Source: Pseudomonadota bacterium (GTDB lineage Bacteria > Pseudomonadota > Alphaproteobacteria > Kiloniellales > J153). From it: a stretch of 9,329 nucleotides of DNA. The DNA is taken from NCBI GenBank assembly GCA_022572105.1, contig JACZWN010000140.1, positions 1 to 9,329 of the forward strand, in the 5' to 3' direction. The stretch's first letter is position 1; every line of letters starts with the position of its first letter. Of this stretch, positions 1-5,840 are shown one piece after another. Both the position numbers and the translations under genes were made by a program. The notes below the pieces were generated by a model. That model was given only the letters and a program-made list of their open reading frames with translations. It was not told where the DNA came from and did not search any database.

Positions 1-797
1 ATTACCGAAAAAGTAATCGAGGCGGCGAAAAACCTGAAAGGCATCGTCAAATACGGCGTCGGCACCGATGCCATCGACATCGAAGCGGCAACCCAACGGG
101 GCGTGATGGTGATCAACTGCCCCGATTACGGATCGGACACCGTGGCCGACCACGCCTTTGCCCTGTTGATCGCCCTGGCCCGGCGGATTCCGGTTCTCGA
201 CCGGGTGATGCGGGAAAACGCCTGGGCCTGGCCGGCGGCGGAATACCTGGGCGTCGACCTTTCGGGCAAGACCATCGGCCTTGTCGGTTTCGGCCGCATC
301 GGCCGGTGCATGGCGCGCCGCGCCGAAGGGTTTTCGATGACCCGGCTGGCCACCGATCCTTATGTGGACTCCGCAATCTTCGACGAGTATGGGGTTCAAT
401 CCGCCGGTTTGGACGAAATGCTGGAACGGTCCGATTTCGTTTCCATCCACTGCGTGCTGACTCCGGAAACCACCGCTCTGATCGGCGAGGCGGAATTGAA
501 ACGGATGAAGGATACGGCGTTTCTGATCGACGTTTCCCGCGCCGCCATCATCGACGAAGGGGCATTGATCCGGGCCCTCGACGAAAACGCGATCGCCGGC
601 GCCGCCTTCGACGTCTTCGCCGACGAACCCCTGGCGCCTGGTTATCCGCTGCTCGGCCGGGACAATGTGATCCTGACCCCGCATCTGGCCTGGTACACGA
701 AGGAAGCCTTCGAGCGGGTCGAACGCGATACCTTCGACGGCGTCCGGGACGTGCTTTCCGGCAACCGCCCGAAGAACCTCAAGAACGTCGAGGTTCT
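1..797 (+). CDS. 2-hydroxyacid dehydrogenase (CtBP/SerA-like), partial at both ends
   Basis: NAD-dependent oxidoreductase of the D-isomer-specific 2-hydroxyacid dehydrogenase family; the substrate cannot be told. The frame is already open at base 1, so the N-terminus lies outside the window. The early motif NCPDYGSDTVADHAFALL (about 115-168) resembles the CtBP-like branch. The Rossmann fingerprint GFGRIG is at 286-303. The expected catalytic trio is present: Arg in VSRAA (538-540), Glu in ADEPL (625-627) and His in TPHLAW (682-684). The C-terminal segment NRPKNLKNVEV, ending near 795, is the usual tail of this family. No stop follows: the frame runs straight into a signal-peptide-like stretch of an unrelated TPR protein, so the last few residues and stop are missing. 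Glutamate codons here are mostly GAA (about 14 GAA to 5 GAG by hand count), unlike the genes right of 1490. The family call is firm; the 3' boundary is uncertain by some ten bases. Confidence 0.9.
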
Positions 798-1490
798 GGC
801 TTTTCTTGCGGCGTTTTTTGTTTTCCTTGTTGTCCCCTGGAGTCCCGCGGAAGCCAAGGAAATCGACCACGCCCATCAATACAAGGCGTGCATGGCGCTG
901 GCCAAACAATCGCCCGAGGAAGCCTTCGAAACGGCCCTCAATTGGCGCGATCTGGGCGGCGGGGACGCCGCCGAACATTGTGTTGCGGCGGCGTTGATCG
1001 GCCTTGGGCAATACACCGACGCGGCGGGACGAATGGAAACGCTTGCCGGCAAGGCGAAGCAAAACCCGTCGGTCAAGGCCGGGCTCCTGGCCCACGCGGC
1101 CCAGGCCTGGCTTCTGGCGGACCAGGCCGCCCGGGCCGAGGCGGTGCTGACGGCGGCCTTGAAGCTGACTCCCGAGGACAGCGCCCTTTTTGTCGACCGC
1201 GCCCAGGCGCGGGCGGCGTTGAAGGATTTCAAGGGCTCCCTCGAAGACCTGAACCATGCCATCGCGCGGGAAGACCGCCGCGCCGACGCCTATGTCTTCC
1301 GCGCCGCCACATACCGGTTTCTCGATAAACTGGAGCTTGCCCTTGCCGATGTGGAGCGTGCGCTGGCCCTGGCCCCCACCCATGCCGAGGGGCTTTTGGA
1401 GCGGGGGATTCTCAGGCGTCTTCGCCAAGACAACGACGGCGCCCGGCAGGATTGGCTTCGCGTTCTTCGCCTGGCGCCGAAAAGCAGGGC
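797..1490 (+). CDS. Secreted TPR-repeat protein fragment, start missing
   Basis: The reading frame continues from the dehydrogenase but the protein changes character. It opens with a hydrophobic core (LAFLAAFFVFLVVPW) and a signal-peptidase-I-like site, PAEA before KEIDH (cleavage near 855/856), so the natural product would be exported. After a short N-terminal domain with two cysteines come about four tetratricopeptide units (roughly 1067-1490) with the usual pattern of A, G/L and P spacing, the last ending in WLRVLRLAPKS. TPR arrays bind proteins or peptides; no specific role can be given. The natural start codon and n-region of the signal peptide are absent, replaced by the dehydrogenase tail. 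The last few residues are probably lost at the ispE breakpoint. A GTG at 751 in the same frame could in principle start a leader with RPKNLK as its basic n-region, but those residues are better explained as dehydrogenase tail. Confidence 0.75.
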
Positions 1491-1892
1491 CGCCGCCGCG
1501 TCCGCGGAGCCCCCGCCCAGGCCGGCGGCGACCGGCAGGTGCTTGATCAGCTCGAGCCGCGCCCCGGTCTCGACGCCGAAGCGCGCCTGCAACGCCCGCG
1601 CCGCGCCCAGAACCAGGTTTTCCGGGGCCACGGCGCCCGCAGGCCCGGACTTCCGCCCGGCGCCCAGCGCGTCGGCGAAGGGCCCCTCGACCTCGAGCGC
1701 GAGCTCCGCCGCGGGTGCGATCCTGAGCTCGTCGCCGAGGCCGGCGAAAACGATCAGGCTGTCCAGCTCGTGATATCCGTCGGCCCGGCGGCCGGTGACG
1801 TGGAGGGTCAGGTTGACCTTGGCCCAGGCCGTGCGCCGCACCACGCCGCCGGCGGCCCGCGACGCGGTGATCGGATTCCGCGACGCGGTCAT
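1290..1892 (-). pseudogene. ispE: IspE (4-diphosphocytidyl-2-C-methyl-D-erythritol kinase), N-terminal half only
   Basis: IspE phosphorylates the 2-OH of CDP-methylerythritol with ATP in the MEP isoprenoid pathway (GHMP kinase fold, cytoplasm). Start ATG at 1892-1890, four bases after the stop of the TPR lipoprotein, suggesting coupling. Residues 24-28 AKVNL carry the Lys equivalent to E. coli Lys10, followed by TGRRADGYHELDS. The ATP-binding glycine loop GLGGGSADAAAAL is at residues 124-136. Homology stops there, near base 1490. The remaining codons to the stop at 1290-1292 are antisense of the TPR fragment. The family is normally about 280-300 residues; here about 135 are IspE, and the segment with the catalytic Asp (GADVP region) and the substrate-binding C-terminal domain are gone. 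As written the gene cannot be functional. The enzyme is normally essential where MEP is the only isoprenoid route, so an intact copy elsewhere or a misjoined sequence is likely. Confidence 0.9.
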
Positions 1893-1896
1893 AGGA
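1861..1896 (-). repeat. 21-base tandem near-duplication at the ispE start
   Basis: On the minus strand the first 15 bases from the ATG (ATGACCGCGTCGCGG) recur 21 bases later as ATCACCGCGTCGCGG, one mismatch. This gives the peptide MTASRNP-ITASR. It looks like a seven-codon duplication of the start region. The second copy has ATC in place of ATG, so only the first can start translation. The four-base spacer to the upstream stop lies just before it. Confidence 0.6.
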
Positions 1897-3696
1897 TCAG
1901 GTGTCTTCGGGCAAATCGCCCAGGCCGCGGTCGATCTTTTCCTTGATCTTGGGGGCCACATCCTCCTCGGGATCGAGGCTGAGCGCCCGGCGCCATTGGA
2001 ACCGCGCCTCCTGGCGCCGCCCGACCCGCCAGTAAGCATCGCCCAGGTGGTCGTTGATGACCGTATCCTGCGGCCGCAATTCGACCGCGCGCTCCAGGTA
2101 CTTCAACCCCTTGCCGTACTCGCCGAGGCGATAGTAGACCCAGCCCAGGCTATCGACGATGTAGCCGTCGTCGGGACGCAGCTCGACGGCGCGCACCAAC
2201 ATACCCTTGGCGCGGTCGAAATTCAGCTTCTGCTCGATCCAGGAGTACGCCAGGTAGTTCATCACGAAGGGCTGCTCGGTCTCGAGGTCGAGCGCCTTTA
2301 GAAAATCCGCTTCGGCACGCGGCCACTGTTTCAAACGCTCGAGCGCGATGCCGCGGAAATAGAACATCGTCCAGTGCCGGCGCTCGGGCGTGGGCAGGCG
2401 CTCGATCGCGCGGTCGTAGGCCGCGACCGCCTCCTCGAAACGCTCGTTGCCGCGCATCAGATTGCCCAGGCGGAACAGCGGCTCGAAGCGTTCGGGCCGC
2501 GCGGCGGCGAGACTTTCGAGCTGGGTGATAGCCTCGTCGGTCATGTCCAGCCGCTGCAGTTCCTCGGCAACGCGCAGCCCGACCATCCAGCTGAAGGGCG
2601 ATTCGTCCGGGATCGAGCGGTAGACGGCGATCGAATCCCGGCCGCGGTCCTGGGCCTGGAGGAGTTCACCCAACAGAACCCGCGCGATGACGAAATCGGG
2701 CTTCAGTCTGAGCGCCAGGTGAGCGTAGATCAACGCGACCTCCTCGGCGCGTTCCTTGGACAGCAGGCTGGCCAGGTTGAACAAGGCCTCGGCCATGCCC
2801 TCGGCGGCATTGGAAACCTTTGGCGCGGGTGTCCCGTGCGCGTCCAACCGCCGCCGGGCCGCGGCCATGAGAAGCGAGTCGGAATTGCGCTCGATGAACT
2901 CGCCATAGATCTCGCGCGCGCGCTCTCCCGCACCGCTGCGCTCGAAGAAGTTCCCGGCCAGGAGCGCCAGGCGCAGGGTCGGCTGTCCGGCCAGGCGGAG
3001 AACCTCCTCGTAGCCCTCGCGCGCCTCCGCCTCGCGGCCGGCCACGTCGTTCATGAGCGCGGTGTGGAGGCCGTGAAAAACGCTGAAGCCGCTTTTCTCC
3101 TTGAACGGCTCGAGCGCATCCAGCGCCGCCTCGATATCGCCCTCGGCAACCCGCAGCCAGGCCTGGAGCAGCGGCACGGTGATGGTGCTCAAGCCCCGTT
3201 CCGGCAGCCCGGACAAGAACGCGCCCGCGTCCCCCGGGACACCGCGCTCGACGGCGTCCACCGCGAGCACCAGGCCGGCCAGGCCGTGGTCCGAGTCGAA
3301 CTCGGTCAGGCGCCGGGCGAGGTCCACCGCCTTGGCGTGGCGCCCGTCGCCGGCGACCAGCATGAAGGTGCGGTTGAGGAGCTGCTGGTTTTCCTGGTCG
3401 TAGGCCAGGCTCTCGAGCATGAAGTCCGCCGCCATCGAGAGGTCGCGCTGGCTTCCGGCGAAAAGTCCGGCCAGATAGGACCCGTAAGGAGAGCCGCCGA
3501 GCAGCACCGTGCCGCCGCCGACCTCCCCTTGCGCCGCGGCGATCAGGATTATGCGGACCGCAGTCGCGCCGTTGCCCGGTCCGGGATCCTCGGCGCAGCC
3601 GGCCGTGGTCAGCGCCAAGCCGAGCGCGACCAGGCAGCCGGCGGGCCAATTCATGGGCCGATTCATCGAGGGTATCCGGATCGTGGATTGCGACAA
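1897..3696 (-). CDS. TPR-repeat lipoprotein upstream of ispE
   Basis: Predicted outer-envelope lipoprotein of 599 residues built of TPR helices. The frame is open up to an ATG at 3936, but that extension crosses a palindrome and looks non-coding. I choose TTG at 3696-3694 because a clear Shine-Dalgarno AAGGAG (3708-3703) sits six bases upstream. The leader then has basic residues, a hydrophobic core and a lipobox LTTAGC with the lipidated Cys at residue 34. ATGs at 3666 and 3654 are alternatives without visible ribosome sites. After a degenerate N-terminal array, clear TPRs lie at about residues 302-335, 403-436, 442-475, 510-542 and 544-577. The stretch DSLGWVYYRLG, then NDHLGDAYWRVGR, is typical of a widespread proteobacterial TPR family. 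In Pseudomonas, as I recall, such a protein precedes lolB-ispE; here it directly precedes ispE with no lolB. Role unknown; envelope assembly or protein scaffolding is an inference from context. Confidence 0.88.
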   Translation of the reverse strand: MSQSTIRIPSMNRPMNWPAGCLVALGLALTTAGCAEDPGPGNGATAVRIILIAAAQGEVGGGTVLLGGSPYGSYLAGLFAGSQRDLSMAADFMLESLAYDQENQQLLNRTFMLVAGDGRHAKAVDLARRLTEFDSDHGLAGLVLAVDAVERGVPGDAGAFLSGLPERGLSTITVPLLQAWLRVAEGDIEAALDALEPFKEKSGFSVFHGLHTALMNDVAGREAEAREGYEEVLRLAGQPTLRLALLAGNFFERSGAGERAREIYGEFIERNSDSLLMAAARRRLDAHGTPAPKVSNAAEGMAEALFNLASLLSKERAEEVALIYAHLALRLKPDFVIARVLLGELLQAQDRGRDSIAVYRSIPDESPFSWMVGLRVAEELQRLDMTDEAITQLESLAAARPERFEPLFRLGNLMRGNERFEEAVAAYDRAIERLPTPERRHWTMFYFRGIALERLKQWPRAEADFLKALDLETEQPFVMNYLAYSWIEQKLNFDRAKGMLVRAVELRPDDGYIVDSLGWVYYRLGEYGKGLKYLERAVELRPQDTVINDHLGDAYWRVGRRQEARFQWRRALSLDPEEDVAPKIKEKIDRGLGDLPEDT

Positions 3697-3708
3697 TCCG
3701 CTCTCCTT
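3694..3708 (-). promoter_or_regulatory. Ribosome-binding site and TTG start of the TPR lipoprotein
   Basis: AAGGAG at 3708-3703 and TTG at 3696-3694 are separated by six bases, near the optimum. No other candidate start in this frame has a comparable site, and this start gives a complete lipoprotein signal. It decides the annotation against the upstream ATG at 3936. Confidence 0.75.
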
Positions 3709-3845
3709 TCCGGCTGGTCTGTATCGAGGCTGGGGCCGCGCCACAGCGAGGCGGCGGGCGCCGCCGTTCCCCAAATTGGTCCACCCCGAGCCTGCGCGCA
3801 AGGACAAATCGGCATCCGCGCCGGCGCCCCCGCCGCCCGAATCGC

Positions 3846-3912
3846 CTAGAGCAGATCGGGGTTGATTGGAATCGCCGGCGGCGATCCCATCAACCGCGTG
3901 AATCTGCTCTAG
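3846..3912. repeat. 67-base intergenic palindrome with CTAGAGCAGAT ends
   Basis: The outer arms CTAGAGCAGAT (3846-3856) and ATCTGCTCTAG (3902-3912) are perfect 11-base complements. Inside are GGTTGAT/ATCAACC (3860-3866 with 3889-3895) and ATCGCC/GGCGAT (3871-3876 with 3880-3885) around a three-base loop. One long interrupted hairpin can form on either strand. The right end GTGAATCTGCTCTAG resembles dispersed intergenic palindromes I recall from alphaproteobacterial genomes (REP- or MITE-like), which I could not check. No T-tract follows on either side, so a classical terminator is doubtful. Confidence 0.8.
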
Positions 3913-3923
3913 CTTATTGATGT

Positions 3924-3985
3924 AGACCGGATTCACAGGATCGATCGAACCCGCGATGTGGGTTCGATCAATCCTGATCCGGTCT
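3924..3985. repeat. 62-base intergenic palindrome just downstream of ETF-QO
   Basis: Arms AGACCGGAT (3924-3932) and ATCCGGTCT (3977-3985) pair perfectly. Inside, 3937-3952 (AGGATCGATCGAACCC) pairs with 3960-3975 with a single C/A mismatch, around a seven-base loop (3953-3959). The only other defect is a three-base bulge at 3933-3935. It starts 24 bases beyond the ETF-QO stop, so on the minus strand it is placed where a 3'-end-protecting or terminating hairpin would be. It lacks a following U-run. Confidence 0.8.
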
Positions 3986-4009
3986 CGTCTCCGCGGGGCC
4001 CGGGGGCCG

Positions 4010-5662
4010 CTACATGTTCGGATAATTCGGCCCGCCGCCGCCCTCGGGCGTCACCCAATTTATGTTCTGTCTCGGGTCCTTGATGTCGCAGGTTTTGCAG
4101 TGCACGCAGTTCTGCGCGTTGATTTGCAGGCGCGGGTTGGCGCCGTCCTCGTCGCGCAGGATCTCGTAGACGCCGGCCGGACAGTAGCGCTGCTCGGGGG
4201 CGTCGTAGAGCGCCAGATTGTGTTCGACCGGGACCGCCGGGTCCTTGAGCTGGAGGTGCACCGGCTGGTCCTCCTCGTGGTTCGTGTTGGACAGGAAAAC
4301 CGAGGAGTTGCGGTCGAAGGAGACGATCCCGTCGGGCTTGGGATAGTCGATCCTCGGCATCTCGGCGGCCGGCCTCAGGCAGGCGTGATCCGGATGGCGG
4401 TGATGCAGGGTCCAGGGCGCCCGGCCGCCGAGCAGCTTGAGTTCCGCGCCACCGAACAGCATGCCGCCCCAAAGCCCCAGCTTGGCGAAGGCGGGGCGGA
4501 AGTTGCGCGCTTTGCCGAGCTCCTCGTAGACCCAGGAGCCGCTGAGTTTCTCGGGGTACGCCTCGAGCACGCCGTAGCCCTCGTCGCCCGCGGCGAAGGC
4601 CTCGAACAGGGTCTCGGCGGCCAGCATGCCGCTCTTCATGGCGTTGTGACTGCCCTTGATCTTGGGCACGTTGAGGAAACCCGCGGCGCAGCCGACGAGC
4701 AGGCCGCCGGGGAAGACGAGCTTGGGTATGGACTGCAGACCGCCCTCGTTGAGCGCCCGCGCACCGTAGGCGATGCGCTCGCCGCCTGCCAGCATGGAGC
4801 GAATCTTGGGATGGGTCTTGAAGCGCTGGAACTCGTCGAAGGGCGAGAGGTGCGGGTTGCGGTAGTCGAGGCCGACCACGAAGCCGACCGCGGCCTGATT
4901 GTCCTCCAGGTGATAGATGAACGAGCCGCCCCAGGTTTTGCCGTCCATCGGCCAGCCGGCGGTGTGCAGCACCAAACCCGGGCGGTGTTGGGCCGGATCA
5001 AGCCGCCAGAGTTCCTTCAGGCCGATGCCGTAGGTCTGCGGGTCCGCGCCCTCGCCGAGCGCGAAGCGTTCCATGAGCGTCTTGGTCAGCGATCCCCGGC
5101 AGCCCTCGGCGAACAGGGTGTACTTGGCGTGCAGCTCCATGCCCGGCTGGTAGCCGTCCTTTCGCGTGCCGTCCTTGGCCACCCCCATGTCGCCGGTCGC
5201 CACGCCGCGGACGCGGCCGGTATCGTCATAAAGCACTTCGGCGGCGGCGAAGCCGGGGTAGATCTCCGCGCCCAGGCCCTCGGCCTGCTCGGCCAGCCAG
5301 CGGCAGACGTTGCCGAGCGAGACGATGTAGTTGCCGTGGTTCTTGAACTGCTCCGGCATCAGCGCGACCGGCACCCCGAACGACCCCTTGGCGGTCAGAA
5401 ACAGGAACTTCTCCTGCGCGACCGGGGCGTTGAGCGGGGCGCCCTTGTCCTTCCAGTCGGGGATCAGCTCGTCGAGCGCGCGCGGATCGAGGACCGCGCC
5501 GGAGAGGATGTGCGCGCCCACCTCCGAGCCTTTCTCGAGCACGCAGACCGAGACCTCCCGGCCGCGCTCCACGGCCAGCTGGCGCAACCGGATCGCCGCC
5601 GCCAGGCCGGCCGGCCCGGCGCCCACGATCGCGACGTCGAAATCCATGGATTCGCGTTCCAT
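4010..5662 (-). CDS. Electron transfer flavoprotein-ubiquinone oxidoreductase (ETF-QO)
   Basis: Membrane-associated FAD and 4Fe-4S enzyme that takes electrons from reduced ETF (fed by acyl-CoA and other flavoprotein dehydrogenases) and reduces ubiquinone. It is 550 residues and complete. The N-terminal dinucleotide-binding loop is GAGPAG at residues 14-19, with an acidic strand end near VCVLEKGSE. A second FAD/quinone-region motif reads GCAAGFLNVPKIKGSHNAMK. The C-terminal ferredoxin-like segment has Cys494 in RYCPAGVYE and Cys519, Cys522 and Cys525 in CVHCKTCDIKDP, the full four-ligand set. Start ATG at 5662 has GGGAG seven bases upstream; an in-frame ATG at residue 6 is an alternative. It is transcribed divergently from the glycosylase gene, and its partner ETF subunits are not in the window. 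The palindrome 24 bases past the stop may bound its transcript. Nothing is missing or odd in the protein. Confidence 0.97.
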   Translation of the reverse strand: MERESMDFDVAIVGAGPAGLAAAIRLRQLAVERGREVSVCVLEKGSEVGAHILSGAVLDPRALDELIPDWKDKGAPLNAPVAQEKFLFLTAKGSFGVPVALMPEQFKNHGNYIVSLGNVCRWLAEQAEGLGAEIYPGFAAAEVLYDDTGRVRGVATGDMGVAKDGTRKDGYQPGMELHAKYTLFAEGCRGSLTKTLMERFALGEGADPQTYGIGLKELWRLDPAQHRPGLVLHTAGWPMDGKTWGGSFIYHLEDNQAAVGFVVGLDYRNPHLSPFDEFQRFKTHPKIRSMLAGGERIAYGARALNEGGLQSIPKLVFPGGLLVGCAAGFLNVPKIKGSHNAMKSGMLAAETLFEAFAAGDEGYGVLEAYPEKLSGSWVYEELGKARNFRPAFAKLGLWGGMLFGGAELKLLGGRAPWTLHHRHPDHACLRPAAEMPRIDYPKPDGIVSFDRNSSVFLSNTNHEEDQPVHLQLKDPAVPVEHNLALYDAPEQRYCPAGVYEILRDEDGANPRLQINAQNCVHCKTCDIKDPRQNINWVTPEGGGGPNYPNM

Positions 5663-5695
5663 CGCCTCTCTCCCACCGGCGCCGGCGCCCCCTCC

Positions 5696-5720
5696 GGCCG
5701 CATGGGCCGCCCGTGCGGCC
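5696..5720. promoter_or_regulatory. 25-base near-perfect palindrome, candidate operator
   Basis: GGCCGCATGGGC (5696-5707) and GCCCGTGCGGCC (5709-5720) are inverted copies with one mismatch around a single central base. It abuts TATATA at 5721. If that is the ETF-QO -10 box, the palindrome would cover the transcription start and early leader, a repressor-like position. In RNA it would form a hairpin in the ETF-QO 5' leader, ending about 33 bases from the start codon. Function is inference. Confidence 0.4.
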
Positions 5721-5734
5721 TATATAGAAGCGCC

Positions 5735-5788
5735 GCGCCGCTTAGGCCAGCCCCGTTTGCGCCGCTTTTCGACGGTCCCGCGCCGCTT
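5735..5788. repeat. Three direct copies of GCGCCGCTT upstream of UDG
   Basis: Exact 9-mers begin at 5735, 5759 and 5780, spaced 24 and 21 bases apart, about two helical turns. The first and third extend to CGCGCCGCTT. They lie 53-106 bases upstream of the UDG start. Spacing suggests a possible iterated binding site, but GC-rich sequence makes such words common. Confidence 0.4.
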
Positions 5789-5840
5789 CGCGGCCCAAAC
5801 GGATTAGCGCCCCGGCGCCGGCGGTGATATCCTGCTGCCC

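Larger units (their letters stand above)
1..1773 (+). other. Composite in-frame open reading frame spanning three unrelated pieces
   Basis: A gene finder would report a single protein ending at the TGA at 1771-1773 (first ATG at 103). Its content is dehydrogenase (to about 797), exported TPR protein (to about 1490), then about 94 codons that are the antisense of ispE and match no fold I know. A cytoplasmic Rossmann enzyme followed by an internal signal peptide and periplasmic TPRs is not a sensible fusion. I treat the frame as an accident of two joins, not a real multidomain protein. Confidence 0.75.
3697..4009. other. Intergenic region between ETF-QO and TPR lipoprotein
   Basis: This 313-base stretch holds no gene I can support. 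From the ETF-QO side it contains a GC-rich run, two adjacent long palindromes (3924-3985 and 3846-3912), and then about 150 bases of GC-rich leader before the lipoprotein ribosome site. That leader includes a smaller inverted repeat, GGCGGC/GCCGCC, near 3750-3766. I see no convincing -35/-10 pair for the lipoprotein operon, though the leader is the natural place for one. Confidence 0.6.
5663..5840. promoter_or_regulatory. Divergent intergenic region, probable promoters of ETF-QO and UDG
   Basis: The two genes point away from each other, so both promoters should lie in these 178 bases. An AT-rich island TATATA (5721-5726) stands out in a very GC-rich surround and could be a -10 element on either strand. 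No well-spaced -35 hexamer is obvious. A 25-base palindrome (5696-5720) touches the island on the ETF-QO side, and a three-copy 9-mer lies on the UDG side. Confidence 0.45.

Noticed and set aside
1..1773. A novel dehydrogenase-TPR fusion protein
   Set aside because: The junction puts a signal peptide in mid-protein, the C-terminal 94 codons are antisense ispE, and both partners lack their natural ends. A breakpoint artefact or rearrangement explains it better.
2374..3849. Plus-strand open frame opposite the TPR lipoprotein
   Set aside because: Shadow of the TPR gene. It runs through the lipoprotein start and into the intergenic palindrome, and shows no domain.
3846..3985. CRISPR array or attachment site
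   Set aside because: The two elements are different inverted repeats, not repeated units with spacers, and no integrase or cas gene is near.
3846..3985. Classical intrinsic terminators
   Set aside because: Stems are strong but no T-run follows either on either strand, so I list them as repeats with only possible 3'-end roles.
3956..5827. Long plus-strand open frame opposite ETF-QO (over 600 codons)
   Set aside because: It is the antisense of an unmistakable complete ETF-QO. Such shadow frames are expected in GC-rich genes, and its protein is Arg/Gly/Ala/Val-rich with no recognisable motif.
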